From the NCBI GenBank assembly GCA_028285145.1, contig JANQQC010000043.1, forward strand, positions 23,229 through 87,228: a stretch of DNA of 64,000 nt, written 5' to 3'. This DNA is from Hyphomonadaceae bacterium (GTDB lineage: Bacteria > Pseudomonadota > Alphaproteobacteria > Caulobacterales > Hyphomonadaceae). The notes beneath the pieces were generated by a model. The model was not told the DNA's origin. It was given only the letters and a program-made list of their open reading frames with translations, and did no database searches. The position numbers and the translations under genes are program-made. Below, one piece after another: positions 19,175 through 28,914 of this stretch. Each line of letters opens with the position of its first letter. Positions within the stretch are counted from its first letter, which is position 1.

Positions 19175-19206
19175 GCGGCGGTTCCGGGAACGGGGCCGCC
19201 GCTTTT
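19175..19206 (+). terminator. Rho-independent terminator after cspA
   Basis: GCGGCGG at 19175-19181 pairs with CCGCCGC at 19196-19202 around a 14-base loop, followed directly by TTTT and a further TTT. It lies 68 bases after the cold-shock stop and 23 bases before the proposed rimP TTG. This also argues against rimP starting upstream of it. Confidence 0.75.
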
Positions 19207-19228
19207 CTTTATCTGGAGCTCGCTTGTC

Positions 19229-19819
19229 TTGATCGCCTGGACCGAACAGGAAAAACGCATCCTCGCACTGGCTGAGCCTGTGGCGAATGATCTCGGAATG
19301 GAGATCGTGCGCGTTCGGATCATGGGTGGCAAACGCCCCCTGCTCCAGATCATGGCGGAGAAGTCGGGCGGTGCCCCGACTGACGTCGAGGATTGCGCGA
19401 ACCTGTCTCATGGCTTGTCGCCGGTTTTCGAAGCCACTGACCCGATCTCTGAGGCCTATCGGCTGGAAGTGTCGACGCCGGGCATCGACCGTCCTTTGAC
19501 GCGTACCGGCGATTTCGGGCGCTGGATTGGCCATCTGGCCAAGATCGAACTGGCGCGCCCCCTGGAAGGTCGACGACGGTTTCAGGGTGTCATTATTGAC
19601 GAGGATGAGAGCGGAGCCCACATCCAGTTGGATGAAGACGCGGTGCTGGTCGCTGAAATCCACGAAATGTCCAAGGCAAGCCTCGTCCTCACTGACGAGT
19701 TGATTGAAGCTGCCCGCGCAGCCGGTGGCCTTCCGCCACAACCGGATGAAGACGACTTAGCCGGCTTCGAGATTGACGAAGCTGCTGACGAAACAGACGA
19801 ACAAGAAGAACAAGCCTAG
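19229..19819 (+). CDS. rimP: Ribosome maturation factor RimP
   Basis: RimP assists 30S assembly. The product has the RimP N-terminal fold (AEPVANDLGMEIVRVRI) and the signature STPGIDRPLTR (about residues 86-96), with an acidic C-terminal tail unusual in length. The frame is open from 19124, but that region includes the cspA terminator; TTG at 19229 (LIAWTEQEKRIL), preceded by GGAG 11 bases upstream, gives 196 residues and the expected N-terminus. nusA follows 9 bases after the stop, as in the conserved rimP-nusA-infB operon. Confidence 0.92.
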   Translation: MIAWTEQEKRILALAEPVANDLGMEIVRVRIMGGKRPLLQIMAEKSGGAPTDVEDCANLSHGLSPVFEATDPISEAYRLEVSTPGIDRPLTRTGDFGRWIGHLAKIELARPLEGRRRFQGVIIDEDESGAHIQLDEDAVLVAEIHEMSKASLVLTDELIEAARAAGGLPPQPDEDDLAGFEIDEAADETDEQEEQA

Positions 19820-19828
19820 GAGCCAACA

Positions 19829-21580
19829 ATGAGCACGATCGGCGTATCAGCCAACCGGCTGGAAATCCTGCAAATCGCAAAAGCGGTCGCTGAGGAAAAG
19901 GCGATCGACCGATCCATCGTGATCGAGGCGATGCAAGAAGCCATCGAGAAGGCCGCCAAGTCCCGCTACGGACAGGAACACGATATTCGAGCCGTCATCG
20001 ACGCCGACACCGGCGAACAATCATTGTGGCGCATCCAGACCGTGGTTGCCGACAAGGACATCGAAGACGAGTCCATGCAGATCACGCTGACGGATGCCCA
20101 AAAGATCGATGGGGATCTCGATGTTGGTGACGAGATCAAGGAAGAACTCCCGCCTTTCGACTTTGGCCGGGTTGCCGCCCAGACAGCCAAGCAGGTCATC
20201 ATGCAGAAGGTTCGCGATGCAGAGCGCGACCGCCAGTATGAGGAGTACAAGGATCGTGTTGGCGAGGTCATCAACGGCATCGTCAAGCGCGTCGAGTACG
20301 GCCACGTCATTGTGGACCTTGGCCGCGCTGAAGGTGTGATCCGCCGCAATGACGGCATTCCGCGGGAAAACTTCCAGCCAAATGACCGCGTACGCGCCTA
20401 TCTCTACAAGGTATCTCGAGAGGTGAAGGGGCAACAGATCTTCCTATCGCGCGCTGCACCTGAGTTCATGGTGAAACTGTTCGCTCAGGAAGTGCCCGAG
20501 GTTTACGACGGCGTCATCGAGATCAAGGCCTGCTCACGCGACCCGGGCAGCCGCGCGAAAATTGGCGTGATCTCGAATGACAGCTCAATCGATCCGGTTG
20601 GGGCCTGTGTCGGTATGCGGGGTGCCCGCGTGCAGGCCGTTGTTGGGGAGCTGTCTGGGGAGAAGATCGACATCATCCCGTGGAACTATGACGATGCGAC
20701 TTTCATCGTGAACGCCCTGCAGCCCGCAGAGGTGTCCAAGGTTGTCCTGGATGAGGACGAGCAACGCGTCGAGGTTGTTGTTGCAGACGATCAATTCCCT
20801 CTTGCAATCGGCCGCCGTGGTCAGAACGTCCGCCTCGCTTCGCAGCTCACCGGCTGGCAGATCGACCTGATCACCGAAACTGATGACTCCGAGCGCTATC
20901 AGCGAGACTTTGCAGAGCGCACTGCCCTCTTCATGAAAGCCCTCGATGCCGATGAGACGCTTGCACAGCTTCTCGCGTCGGAAGGCTTCGACACTGTTGA
21001 AGAGATTGCCTATGTGGCCCCTGAAGACTTCATTCAGATCGACGGGTTCGACGAAGAGGTCGCCGCAGAACTTCAGGCTCGCGCGCAGGATTATCTTGAG
21101 CGTCTGGCAGCTGAGCAAAATGAGCGCCGCAAGGAGCTTGGCGTGGAAGACGCGGTGATGGAGCTCGACAGCATGACACCGGGCTTTGCCGTGAAGCTTG
21201 GCGAGAACGATGTGAAGACCGTAGAGGACGTCGCTGGTCTCGTACCCGACGATATCACTGGCTGGCGCGAACCTGGCCCAGACGGCAAACCAGTCTTCCA
21301 GCCGGGCATTCTGAAGAAAGGCGAGATGCGCAAGGACGACGCGCAGATCTTCATCATGAAGGCTCGGGTACAGGTCGGCTGGATCGAGCCCGAAGCGCTG
21401 GCGGAACTGGAAGCCCAGCAGGCAGCTGATCAACTCGGCGAAGAGATGGATCTGACCGAGGAAGAAAAAGCACTTCTGGCGCTCGGTGAGTTGGGATCAT
21501 CCGACGACTCCGAAGAGCTCGAAATCGATCTGGAAGCCCTTGCAGCGGAGGGCGGCGATGAAGCCGCACCGCAAGAATGA
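19829..21580 (+). CDS. nusA: Transcription termination/antitermination protein NusA
   Basis: NusA binds RNA polymerase and controls pausing, termination and antitermination. The 583 residues include the N-terminal RNAP-binding domain, an S1 domain (about 135-200), two KH domains (GACVGMRGARVQAVV near 257; FPLAIGRRGQNVRLASQL near 325) and C-terminal helix-hairpin-helix acidic repeats, ending in a strongly acidic tail. AGGAG precedes the ATG. The last 23 bases overlap the ylxR gene, so translation of the two is likely coupled. Confidence 0.97.
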   Translation: MSTIGVSANRLEILQIAKAVAEEKAIDRSIVIEAMQEAIEKAAKSRYGQEHDIRAVIDADTGEQSLWRIQTVVADKDIEDESMQITLTDAQKIDGDLDVGDEIKEELPPFDFGRVAAQTAKQVIMQKVRDAERDRQYEEYKDRVGEVINGIVKRVEYGHVIVDLGRAEGVIRRNDGIPRENFQPNDRVRAYLYKVSREVKGQQIFLSRAAPEFMVKLFAQEVPEVYDGVIEIKACSRDPGSRAKIGVISNDSSIDPVGACVGMRGARVQAVVGELSGEKIDIIPWNYDDATFIVNALQPAEVSKVVLDEDEQRVEVVVADDQFPLAIGRRGQNVRLASQLTGWQIDLITETDDSERYQRDFAERTALFMKALDADETLAQLLASEGFDTVEEIAYVAPEDFIQIDGFDEEVAAELQARAQDYLERLAAEQNERRKELGVEDAVMELDSMTPGFAVKLGENDVKTVEDVAGLVPDDITGWREPGPDGKPVFQPGILKKGEMRKDDAQIFIMKARVQVGWIEPEALAELEAQQAADQLGEEMDLTEEEKALLALGELGSSDDSEELEIDLEALAAEGGDEAAPQE

Positions 21581-22217
21581 GGCGGCGCGAACGCGCCTGA
21601 AAGAGACGGGAGTTCCCGTCCGGCAGTGCGCGGTGACGCGAGAGCGTCTCGCGCAAACGGATCTGGTGCGCTTTGTCACTGGTCCTGATGGAATCGTTGT
21701 CCCCGATATTGCTGCGAAGCTGCCGGGGCGTGGAGTCTGGATTCGTGCGGAACGAAACGTTGTCGATGAGGGCGTGAAAGCAGGTGTTTTCGCGCGCGGG
21801 CTGAAACAGAACGCTAAAGCTCCGGACAATCTCTCAGATTTTGTTGAGAGCCGGCTCCTTGACCGGTGTAAGGGCTTGTTGGGCATGGCCAGGAAGAGCG
21901 GCCAAATCATTCTGGGATTCGATCAGGTCCGCGCCTTCCTCCGCAAGGATGAACCGGGCTGGATGCTTGAGGCAGCGGACGGCTCCAAGGACGGCCGCAA
22001 CAAGCTGCACTTTCTCGCAAAGGCCCTATATGACGATGTGAGAACAGCAGGCGCTTTAACGGCTGCTGAATTGGGCATGGCCTTTGGGCGGTCGCATGTG
22101 ATACACGGCGTTCTTCAAAAGGGACCGCTGGTGAATCATTGGGCTGTCGCCTATGGCCGGTTGGCCGGGTTTCGGCCCGCTCCCGAAGCGCACTGGTTTA
22201 CGCGTGAGGGTCGGTAA
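21558..22217 (+). CDS. YlxR-family RNA-binding protein with L7Ae-like domain
   Basis: A 219-residue two-domain protein. The N-terminal YlxR (DUF448) domain has RQCAVTRERLAQTDLVRFV and LPGRGVWI (about residues 16-60); the C-terminal part (LLGMARKSGQIILGFDQV) resembles the ribosomal L7Ae/L30e fold. In alphaproteobacteria this fusion sits between nusA and infB, as here. Its role is probably RNA binding in translation or transcription; it is not biochemically settled. ATG 21558 has GGAGGG upstream and lies inside the end of nusA. Confidence 0.9.
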   Translation: MKPHRKNEAARTRLKETGVPVRQCAVTRERLAQTDLVRFVTGPDGIVVPDIAAKLPGRGVWIRAERNVVDEGVKAGVFARGLKQNAKAPDNLSDFVESRLLDRCKGLLGMARKSGQIILGFDQVRAFLRKDEPGWMLEAADGSKDGRNKLHFLAKALYDDVRTAGALTAAELGMAFGRSHVIHGVLQKGPLVNHWAVAYGRLAGFRPAPEAHWFTREGR

Positions 22218-22269
22218 TGACTTCACCGTCCGCGTAGTGCGGATGGCATAATTTTGGTATTGGGTACGA

Positions 22270-24819
22270 ATGAGCGACACAAAAGACATCGGCGGAACGA
22301 CTGGCGGACGCAAACCTCTTTCCACGGGGAGAGGTTCGGGCACCGTGAAGCAAAGCTTCAGCCACGGCCGGTCAAAGCAGGTGGTGGTCGAGAAGAAGAA
22401 GCGACGCATGGTCGGCCCTGGCGGCGCGACCGCACCTTCCAAAGACAGTTCCGGCGGCGATAAGCCGAAAGTTTCCAAGATTGCCGAAGCGGCCAAAAAG
22501 CTCGGTATTACGGAGGCAGAACTGCGCGCGCGGCAAGCTGCGCTTCTGAAGCGCCGCGAAATGGAATCCAAGCGCGAGGAAGAAGCCAAGAAGGTTCAGG
22601 ACGCAAATGCCCGCCTTAGAAGCGAGCAGGAAAAGAAGGTCCAGGCCGTCAAGGAGCGCGAGGAAGCTGACGCACGACGAAAGGCCGAAGAAGAGGCCCG
22701 CCTTGCCGAGGAGGCCGCGCAGGCCAAGGCCGCTGCGGAAAGCAAGAATAAATCATCGGGCCGCGGTGCTGCGACACCTGATCCGGCTGAAGCAATGCCC
22801 GATCCCTCCGCACTGGAGTCGATGGGCGGCCGGGTCAAGAAATCAAAATCGCGCGACGATCGCGACCGGAGCGGAGAGTCGTCCTCCAAGCCTCGAGGCG
22901 GCGAGCGCCGCCGCAGGGGCAAGCTGACCATCGCTTCTGCGCTTGGAGACGATACCGAGCGTCAACGGTCTCTCGCTTCTGTCCGCCGGGCACGCGAGCG
23001 AGAGCGCGAACGTCGCGAAAGCGGCGGGAGCGATGTAGGCGAGAAAGTATCGCTGGAGGTCACCCTACCCGAGACCATCACTCTGCAGGATCTGGCCGGA
23101 CGCATGAAAGAGCGTGTCGCCGACGTGGTGAAGTTCATGATCCAGCAGGGCGAGATGATGCGTGGCAACGACATCATTGATGCCGACACAGCGGAAATCA
23201 TCGCCGAGGAGTTCGGCCACACCGTGAAACGTGTTTCCGAATCTGACGTTGAGATCGGGCTGGAAGGCGAGGAAGACGATCCAAAGGATCTGTCCCCTCG
23301 CCCACCAATCGTGACCATTATGGGTCACGTTGATCACGGCAAGACGTCGCTTCTTGATGCTCTCCGCGAGACCGACGTGGTTTCCGGCGAGGCCGGCGGC
23401 ATCACGCAGCATATTGGTGCTTATCAGGTCACCCTGAAATCGGGCGACAAGATCAGCTTCCTCGATACGCCGGGCCACGCAGCCTTCTCGGCCATGCGCG
23501 CGCGCGGTGCCACCGCCACCGATATCGTGGTTCTGGTGGTTGCCGCCGATGACGGCGCAATGCCTCAGACGATCGAAGCCATCAATCATGCCAAGGCGGC
23601 AGAAGTTCCGATCATCGTTGCGGTCAACAAGATCGACCTGCCTGGCGCAAATCCGGACAAGGTTCTGACCGACCTGCTCCAGCACGATGTCCAGGTCGAA
23701 GCCATGGGCGGTGAAATCCAGGCTGTGCCAGTCTCCGCTCTTCAGAAAACTGGGCTCGATCAACTGACAGAAGCGATCACGCTTCAGGCAGAGCTGCTCG
23801 AACTCAAAGCTAACCCGAAACGCGCCGCAGATGGTGTCGTCGTGGAAAGCCAGCTCGACAAGGGTCGTGGGCCGGTTGCAACTGTCCTCGTCAAGCGAGG
23901 AACCCTGAAGCGCGGCGACATCGTTGTTGCCGGGGCTCAGTGGGGCAAGGTCCGCGCACTCGTGAACGAACGCGGCAAGCAACTCAAGGAAGCTGGCCCG
24001 TCCATTCCGGCCGAGGTGCTCGGTCTGGATGGCGCACCTGATCCAGGTGAACCTTTCAACGTGGTCGACTCCGAAGCCCGCGCGCGCGAAATCACCGAGT
24101 ATCGCCAGCGTCAGAAACGTCAGGTTCAGGGCAAGGCGGGCGCAGCGGCGCGCGCATCGCTCGAACAGCTGATGACAAAGCTCAAGGATGGCGCAACCGA
24201 AACCTCGGAACTGCCAGTGGTTGTCAAAGGCGACGTTCAAGGATCGGTCGAAGCGATCAGTCAGAGCCTCGAAAAAATCTCGACAGAAGAAGTGCGCGCG
24301 TCCGTGATTCATGGTGCGGTCGGCGGTATCTCCGAGAGCGATGTCCTGCTTGCCCAGTCCACCGGTGCGCCTATCTTCGCGTTCAACGTTCGCGCCAACA
24401 AGCAGGCGCGTGACCTCGCCGAGCAGGAAGGCGTCGAGATCCGGTATTACTCGGTGATATACGACCTGATTGACGATGTCCGGGACACGCTGTCGGGCAT
24501 GCTCGCTCCGGAGAAACGCGAGACCTTTATCGGCTATGCGGAGATCCTCGAAGTCTTCAACATCACCAAGGTCGGCAAGGTTGCCGGTTGCCGGGTCACC
24601 GAAGGCGTCGTCAAACGCGGCTGCGGTGTACGTCTGCTACGCGACGATGTCGTGATCCACGAAGGAATGCTAAAGACACTGAAGCGCTTCAAGGATGAAG
24701 TGGCCGAGGTGAGCAATGGCACCGAGTGCGGTATGGCCTTCGAGAAGTACGACGACATCCGTCAGGGTGACCGGATCGAGTGTTTCGAGGTCGAGGAAAT
24801 CGAACGCCGGCTTGAATAG
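22270..24819 (+). CDS. infB: Translation initiation factor IF-2
   Basis: IF-2 is the GTPase that places initiator fMet-tRNA on the 30S subunit. The 849-residue protein has a highly charged, repetitive N-terminal region (about residues 1-250, rich in Lys/Glu/Arg/Ala, likely coiled coil), then the G domain with GHVDHGKTS (about 352-360), DTPGHAAF (about 399) and NKID (about 454), and the C-terminal initiator-tRNA-binding domains ([14 protein letters not shown]). Start ATG 22270 gives the usual MSDTKD. Assignment is certain. Confidence 0.98.
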   Translation: MSDTKDIGGTTGGRKPLSTGRGSGTVKQSFSHGRSKQVVVEKKKRRMVGPGGATAPSKDSSGGDKPKVSKIAEAAKKLGITEAELRARQAALLKRREMESKREEEAKKVQDANARLRSEQEKKVQAVKEREEADARRKAEEEARLAEEAAQAKAAAESKNKSSGRGAATPDPAEAMPDPSALESMGGRVKKSKSRDDRDRSGESSSKPRGGERRRRGKLTIASALGDDTERQRSLASVRRARERERERRESGGSDVGEKVSLEVTLPETITLQDLAGRMKERVADVVKFMIQQGEMMRGNDIIDADTAEIIAEEFGHTVKRVSESDVEIGLEGEEDDPKDLSPRPPIVTIMGHVDHGKTSLLDALRETDVVSGEAGGITQHIGAYQVTLKSGDKISFLDTPGHAAFSAMRARGATATDIVVLVVAADDGAMPQTIEAINHAKAAEVPIIVAVNKIDLPGANPDKVLTDLLQHDVQVEAMGGEIQAVPVSALQKTGLDQLTEAITLQAELLELKANPKRAADGVVVESQLDKGRGPVATVLVKRGTLKRGDIVVAGAQWGKVRALVNERGKQLKEAGPSIPAEVLGLDGAPDPGEPFNVVDSEARAREITEYRQRQKRQVQGKAGAAARASLEQLMTKLKDGATETSELPVVVKGDVQGSVEAISQSLEKISTEEVRASVIHGAVGGISESDVLLAQSTGAPIFAFNVRANKQARDLAEQEGVEIRYYSVIYDLIDDVRDTLSGMLAPEKRETFIGYAEILEVFNITKVGKVAGCRVTEGVVKRGCGVRLLRDDVVIHEGMLKTLKRFKDEVAEVSNGTECGMAFEKYDDIRQGDRIECFEVEEIERRLE

Positions 24820-24902
24820 TCTCAGGCATCGAAAACGAATGTGCGGGTGAAGCAGGTGTCCGGTAGGTTACCGGACGCTTGGACTCGCGGGCATAGGCAC
24901 GC

Positions 24903-25424
24903 ATGGCTGAAGCATTGACCGTCTCAGGAACGCTGACCGAGCAGGACATGACGAAGCTGGTCAAGGTTGCTCGCGCCAACACGATTGGACCAACCGCGCT
25001 TTACTATGCCGGTGTAACGGCACCAGCCGTGTCAGCTGCCATGGCAGTCGTCACCAATGCAGCACTGACCGATGCCCACCTCCCTGACTATTGGGTAAGC
25101 TTCTGGTCGTCGATCATGGCCGCACTGACAGGGATCAGCTGGTATCTCATCTTTGTACGTTGGTCCGATCGACGAAAAGCTGGGCGGTCGTCGGATCTAG
25201 AAGGCGAGACAGAGCTGAGTGCAGACGAAGAGGGACTTCTGCTCAAGCGTGCACAAATCAAAACACGCATTGGCTGGGCTGCCATCTCCCGCATACAGTC
25301 GACCAGGAAGCACACAGTCGTATTCGTGACCCAGCATAGCCCGATCGTGATCCCGCACGCCTGGTTTGTTGATCGCGAGACACAGGCTTCATTCCTTACG
25401 GCCCTAGAAAAGGGAGCTGCCTAA
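24903..25424 (+). CDS. YcxB-like membrane protein
   Basis: A 173-residue protein with two transmembrane segments (about residues 33-55 and 62-85) and a C-terminal soluble part (EEGLLLKRAQIKTRIGWAAISRIQST, split by eye) that looks like the YcxB-like domain, a PH-like fold of unknown function. It is inserted between infB and rbfA, which are usually adjacent; its stop is 1 base before the rbfA ATG, so the two are likely cotranscribed. Nothing in it suggests a ribosomal role. The start has only a weak ribosome site. Confidence 0.72.
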   Translation: MAEALTVSGTLTEQDMTKLVKVARANTIGPTALYYAGVTAPAVSAAMAVVTNAALTDAHLPDYWVSFWSSIMAALTGISWYLIFVRWSDRRKAGRSSDLEGETELSADEEGLLLKRAQIKTRIGWAAISRIQSTRKHTVVFVTQHSPIVIPHAWFVDRETQASFLTALEKGAA

Positions 25425-25425
25425 T

Positions 25426-25845
25426 ATGGCGCGCCGTCCTTCAAAATCGGGTAGTCTTGAACCCTCCCAACGCCAGCTGCGTGCGGGAGAACTGATCCGT
25501 CATGCACTCGTCGATATCCTGGCCCGCGAGGACTTTCGTGATCCGGCTTTGGCCAGCGTATCAGTTACCATTGGTGAAGTGCGATGTTCACCAGACCTCA
25601 AGCATGCACGTGTCTTCTGTTCCCCGCTTGGGTCGGACAAAAATGAAGACTCAAGAGCACTCACAGATGCACTAAACCGCGCGGCCGGTTTCCTGCGCGG
25701 ACGACTCGGACGGGAGATCGATATGAAGTTCACGCCTGAGCTTCGCTTCATTCCTGATCGCAGTTATGACGAAGCGACGGCAATGGATCGCTTGCTGGAT
25801 AGTCCGAAGGTCCGCCAGGACCTTGAGAACCCTGACGAACGCTAA
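25426..25845 (+). CDS. rbfA: Ribosome-binding factor A
   Basis: RbfA is a KH-type 30S maturation factor needed for late 16S processing and cold adaptation. The 139-residue protein has the characteristic SQRQLRAGELIRHAL N-terminus, the VSVTIGEVRCSPDLKHARVF core and the TPELRFIPDRSYDEATAMDRLL C-terminal motif. A GGGAG ribosome site precedes the ATG. It ends the rimP-rbfA operon; truB and rpsO, which commonly follow, are absent and two minus-strand genes come next. The end is 9 bases from the convergent hydrolase stop, with no terminator visible between. Confidence 0.95.
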   Translation: MARRPSKSGSLEPSQRQLRAGELIRHALVDILAREDFRDPALASVSVTIGEVRCSPDLKHARVFCSPLGSDKNEDSRALTDALNRAAGFLRGRLGREIDMKFTPELRFIPDRSYDEATAMDRLLDSPKVRQDLENPDER

Positions 25846-25854
25846 GCGCCAGCG

Positions 25855-26823
25855 CTAAATCCCCGCGCGCTCCAGTAGCCTGTCAAAACCGGCCCAGAAT
25901 TCCGCACGGCGTTCATCCGTCTCCATGAGAATCTCATGCTTCGCACCGGCGACCGTCACATGCTCACAATCCGGCAGCAGCGAAGCGACGCGGTCATGAG
26001 ATGCGTTATCGACCAGCTTTTCCTGTTCTGCCGTGGCGAGAAATACCGGAATATCGACAGCCTTGATCTTGGCCGCCTTGGCGAAGGTACCGATAATGTT
26101 AAGCGAAGCACCGAGCCACCCCCAGGTGACCGGCCCAAGTTCCAGTTCCGGCGCAGCATCGACCAAAGCCTGCTGCAGCTTCCAGCGCTGCTCGTCATTG
26201 GTTACGATATTGTCTTCGAAGCGCTCACGCGGTCCCGGTTGCTGAGCGTAGTCATCGGATCGCCCCATCACCCGCATTGCCCAGACAAGATAGCGCATCC
26301 CGAAAATGCGCGTGTTGAAACCCCACATCGGCGCGCTGAAGGCAGCTGCTTCCACTTTCACAAGTTTCTGCGCAATGGCGGCCAAAGCAATGGCTCCACC
26401 CATGGAGTGCGCCAGCGAAACATAAGGCCGCGGCAGCCTATCCTCCAACGCGTCCAGCCCGTTGCGCAGCGCGCCCATGAAGGTTTCGAAGTTGTCGATA
26501 TGACCCTTCTTTGAATCCTCCAAAAGCCGATCGGAAAGGCCCTGCCCCGGCCAGTCGAGAATGAGAACGGCAAAGCCTTTGGCTTGAAGCTCGCGCGCGG
26601 TTTCGAAATACTTCTCAATGAACTCTGTGCGACCTGGACAAACAAGGCATGTGCCGCGCGCCGTACTTTCATTCAGCGCGGGCGCAATGCAGGCACGCAG
26701 GCGTCTTCCACCAACCCCTCGGAACCAGATCAGCTCTGCACCTTCAGGCCTCGGATTTCCGGGAACATCGACAAAATCACCAAGATCATCCTTGGCTTTC
26801 GGTGAGGCGGTTTGTTCAGTCAT
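25855..26823 (-). CDS. Alpha/beta hydrolase, lysophospholipase (PldB) type
   Basis: A 322-residue serine hydrolase of the lysophospholipase/monoglyceride-lipase group. The oxyanion and nucleophile regions are DWPGQGLSDR (about residue 93) and LAHSMGG (nucleophile Ser about 140), with the acid and His expected in the C-terminal part (GAKHEILMET gives the His). Likely substrates are lysophospholipids or other esters. No signal peptide is present. I start at the ATG giving MTEQTA; two further in-frame ATGs lie up to 18 bases upstream. It is monocistronic and convergent with rbfA. Confidence 0.87.
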   Translation of the reverse strand: MTEQTASPKAKDDLGDFVDVPGNPRPEGAELIWFRGVGGRRLRACIAPALNESTARGTCLVCPGRTEFIEKYFETARELQAKGFAVLILDWPGQGLSDRLLEDSKKGHIDNFETFMGALRNGLDALEDRLPRPYVSLAHSMGGAIALAAIAQKLVKVEAAAFSAPMWGFNTRIFGMRYLVWAMRVMGRSDDYAQQPGPRERFEDNIVTNDEQRWKLQQALVDAAPELELGPVTWGWLGASLNIIGTFAKAAKIKAVDIPVFLATAEQEKLVDNASHDRVASLLPDCEHVTVAGAKHEILMETDERRAEFWAGFDRLLERAGI

Positions 26824-26909
26824 CAGCAACATCATACACAAACTAAAAGCGCCGCGCGCGGAGTATTACCTCAAGCGCACGGCGCGTTCATTCACTTCGT
26901 CGACGTCTT

Positions 26910-27212
26910 TTACGAGAACTTCGACATCAAGCCCTGAAGCTGCATGGCAACTGACATGTCGCCGAGCACTTTCAGTTTGCCCTGCATGAAGGCCATAGTC
27001 GGGTCCATCTCTCCAGCGGACAGCTTCTGGAAGTCACCCCAGTCAACCTTGATCGTGGCGTCAGCTTCACTGTCGGAATTGTCGACCGTGCCCGTTTGGC
27101 CGTCGATGAAGAGTTTCCCGTCGTCGCCGAAGTCGAATTTCACCTTCTTGGTGAAATCGCCGCCAGCGGTGACCGCTGCATCTGCCTTTTGAGTCAGTTC
27201 TGCGAGATCCAT
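26910..27212 (-). CDS. SCP2 sterol-carrier domain protein
   Basis: A 100-residue protein consisting of one SCP2 domain, a small fold with a hydrophobic pocket for lipids or acyl-CoA. The pattern KKVKFDFGDDGKLFIDG, ADATIKVDWGDFQKL and DPTMAFMQGKLKV matches the family. It probably binds fatty acyl ligands (inference). The ATG at 27212 has a perfect AAGGAGG ribosome site; an upstream in-frame start is not supported. It lies 87 bases upstream of the hydrolase on the same strand and may be cotranscribed with it. Confidence 0.92.
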   Translation of the reverse strand: MDLAELTQKADAAVTAGGDFTKKVKFDFGDDGKLFIDGQTGTVDNSDSEADATIKVDWGDFQKLSAGEMDPTMAFMQGKLKVLGDMSVAMQLQGLMSKFS

Positions 27213-27379
27213 CAAAGCCTCCTTGAAAATGGGTCTGCTGAGATAAAGCAGGGCCACCCCATTGATTGCAAGGGAAAAGGCAGCGGCGGCGCTGACGTTT
27301 GCGTTAAAGGAAAGGCTGGCCTTCCGTCACGGGATGCGTGAAACTATGACACGAACGTCACGGTTTGGGAGAAATAGAC

Positions 27380-28897
27380 ATGGCAGATGCTGAACACTTT
27401 GATGTCCTGATCGTCGGTGCCGGCATTTCAGGTATCGGTGCCGCTGTACACCTGAACCGGGACTGTCCCAGTAAAACATATGCGATTCTGGAAGGCCGTG
27501 AGGATATCGGCGGCACGTGGGACATCTTCCGATATCCGGGAATCCGCTCCGACAGCGACATGCATACGCTTGGTTACCGCTTCAAGCCGTGGACCAATCC
27601 AAAGGCCATCGCCGATGGGCCGGCTATCATGGAATACCTGCGGGAGACTATCGCCGAGCACAAGATCAAAGACCACATTCGCTTCAGTTCGCTTGTAAAA
27701 CGTGCGGAGTGGTCAACGCCGGATGCGCGGTGGACCGTGACAACAGAAAGTAAGGACGGCACCTCGCAGACCTATACCTGCAACTTCCTTTTCATGTGCG
27801 CCGGCTACTACTCCTACAAGGGTGGTCACCGCCCTGACTTCCAGAATGAGGAAGCCTTCAAGGGACAAATGGTGCACCCTCAGGAATGGCCAGATGATCT
27901 CGATTATGCGGGCAAGAAGGTCGTCGTCATAGGTTCTGGTGCGACGGCCATGACGCTGGTGCCTTCGATGGCTGACAAGGCCGCCCACGTCACCATGCTG
28001 CAAAGATCACCAACCTATGTCGTTTCCCGCCCGGCACGCGATGCGATCGCGAATACGATGCGCAAAATCCTCCCCGAGACGGCTGCTTATAAGCTATCCC
28101 GATGGAAGAACATCACCATGCAGGGGTATATGTACAACAGGACGCGAACACACCCGGAAAAGGTGAAGGAAACCATTCTCGGTATGGCGCGCAAGGAGCT
28201 CGGTGATGATTATGTCGCCGAGCACTTTACCCCCAGCTACAATCCCTGGGACCAACGCCTTTGCCTTGTGCCCGATGCCGACATGTTTGAAGCCATAAAA
28301 TCGAAGAAGGCGTCTGTTGTGACTGACCACATCGACGAATTTACCGAGACGGGCATTAAACTGAAATCTGGCGAAGAGCTTGAGGCCGACATCATCGTTA
28401 CCGCGACAGGCCTGCGCCTAGTCGTGCTTGGAGAGGCCGACTTCATTGTCGATGGCAAACCTGTCGATTTCTCGAAAACCTGGACCTACAAGGGTATGGG
28501 TTACTCAGGCGTCCCAAACCTGATTTCTACGTTCGGTTATATCAACGCGTCGTGGACGCTTCGGGCAGACCTTACGAGTGAGTATGTCTGTCGCCTTCTA
28601 AACCACATGGACGAACTGGGCGTGCGCCAGTGCACACCTCGCCTGCGCCCGCAAGATGGCGACATGCCAGAGCGACCTTGGATCGATGATTTCTCCTCTG
28701 GCTACATGCAGCGCGTCATGCACCTTTTCCCACGCCAGGGTGATCGGGAGCCCTGGCTTAATCCGCAAAGCTACACCAAGGACAAGAAGATGTTCCGGCA
28801 GGCTCCCCTAGAAGATGGCGCGATGGTCTTTGACAATGCCGCCTCCGGGGCTGCGGCTCCAAATGATGCCGAGCCGGCCCTGACAGCGGCCGAATAG
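27380..28897 (+). CDS. Flavin-containing monooxygenase, Baeyer-Villiger type
   Basis: A 505-residue FAD/NADPH monooxygenase. It has an N-terminal FAD Rossmann motif GAGISGIGAA (about residues 12-21), the type I Baeyer-Villiger fingerprint F-x-G-x3-H-x3-W as FKGQMVHPQEWP (about 160-171) and a second Rossmann NADPH motif VIGSGATAMT (about 182-191). The tryptophan in the fingerprint separates it from ordinary FMOs. Such enzymes turn ketones into esters or lactones; the substrate cannot be predicted. GGGAGA precedes ATG 27380. A hydrolase gene follows 17 bases later and could cleave the product. Confidence 0.93.
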   Translation: MADAEHFDVLIVGAGISGIGAAVHLNRDCPSKTYAILEGREDIGGTWDIFRYPGIRSDSDMHTLGYRFKPWTNPKAIADGPAIMEYLRETIAEHKIKDHIRFSSLVKRAEWSTPDARWTVTTESKDGTSQTYTCNFLFMCAGYYSYKGGHRPDFQNEEAFKGQMVHPQEWPDDLDYAGKKVVVIGSGATAMTLVPSMADKAAHVTMLQRSPTYVVSRPARDAIANTMRKILPETAAYKLSRWKNITMQGYMYNRTRTHPEKVKETILGMARKELGDDYVAEHFTPSYNPWDQRLCLVPDADMFEAIKSKKASVVTDHIDEFTETGIKLKSGEELEADIIVTATGLRLVVLGEADFIVDGKPVDFSKTWTYKGMGYSGVPNLISTFGYINASWTLRADLTSEYVCRLLNHMDELGVRQCTPRLRPQDGDMPERPWIDDFSSGYMQRVMHLFPRQGDREPWLNPQSYTKDKKMFRQAPLEDGAMVFDNAASGAAAPNDAEPALTAAE

Positions 28898-28914
28898 GCC
28901 AGCTACCTGGAACG

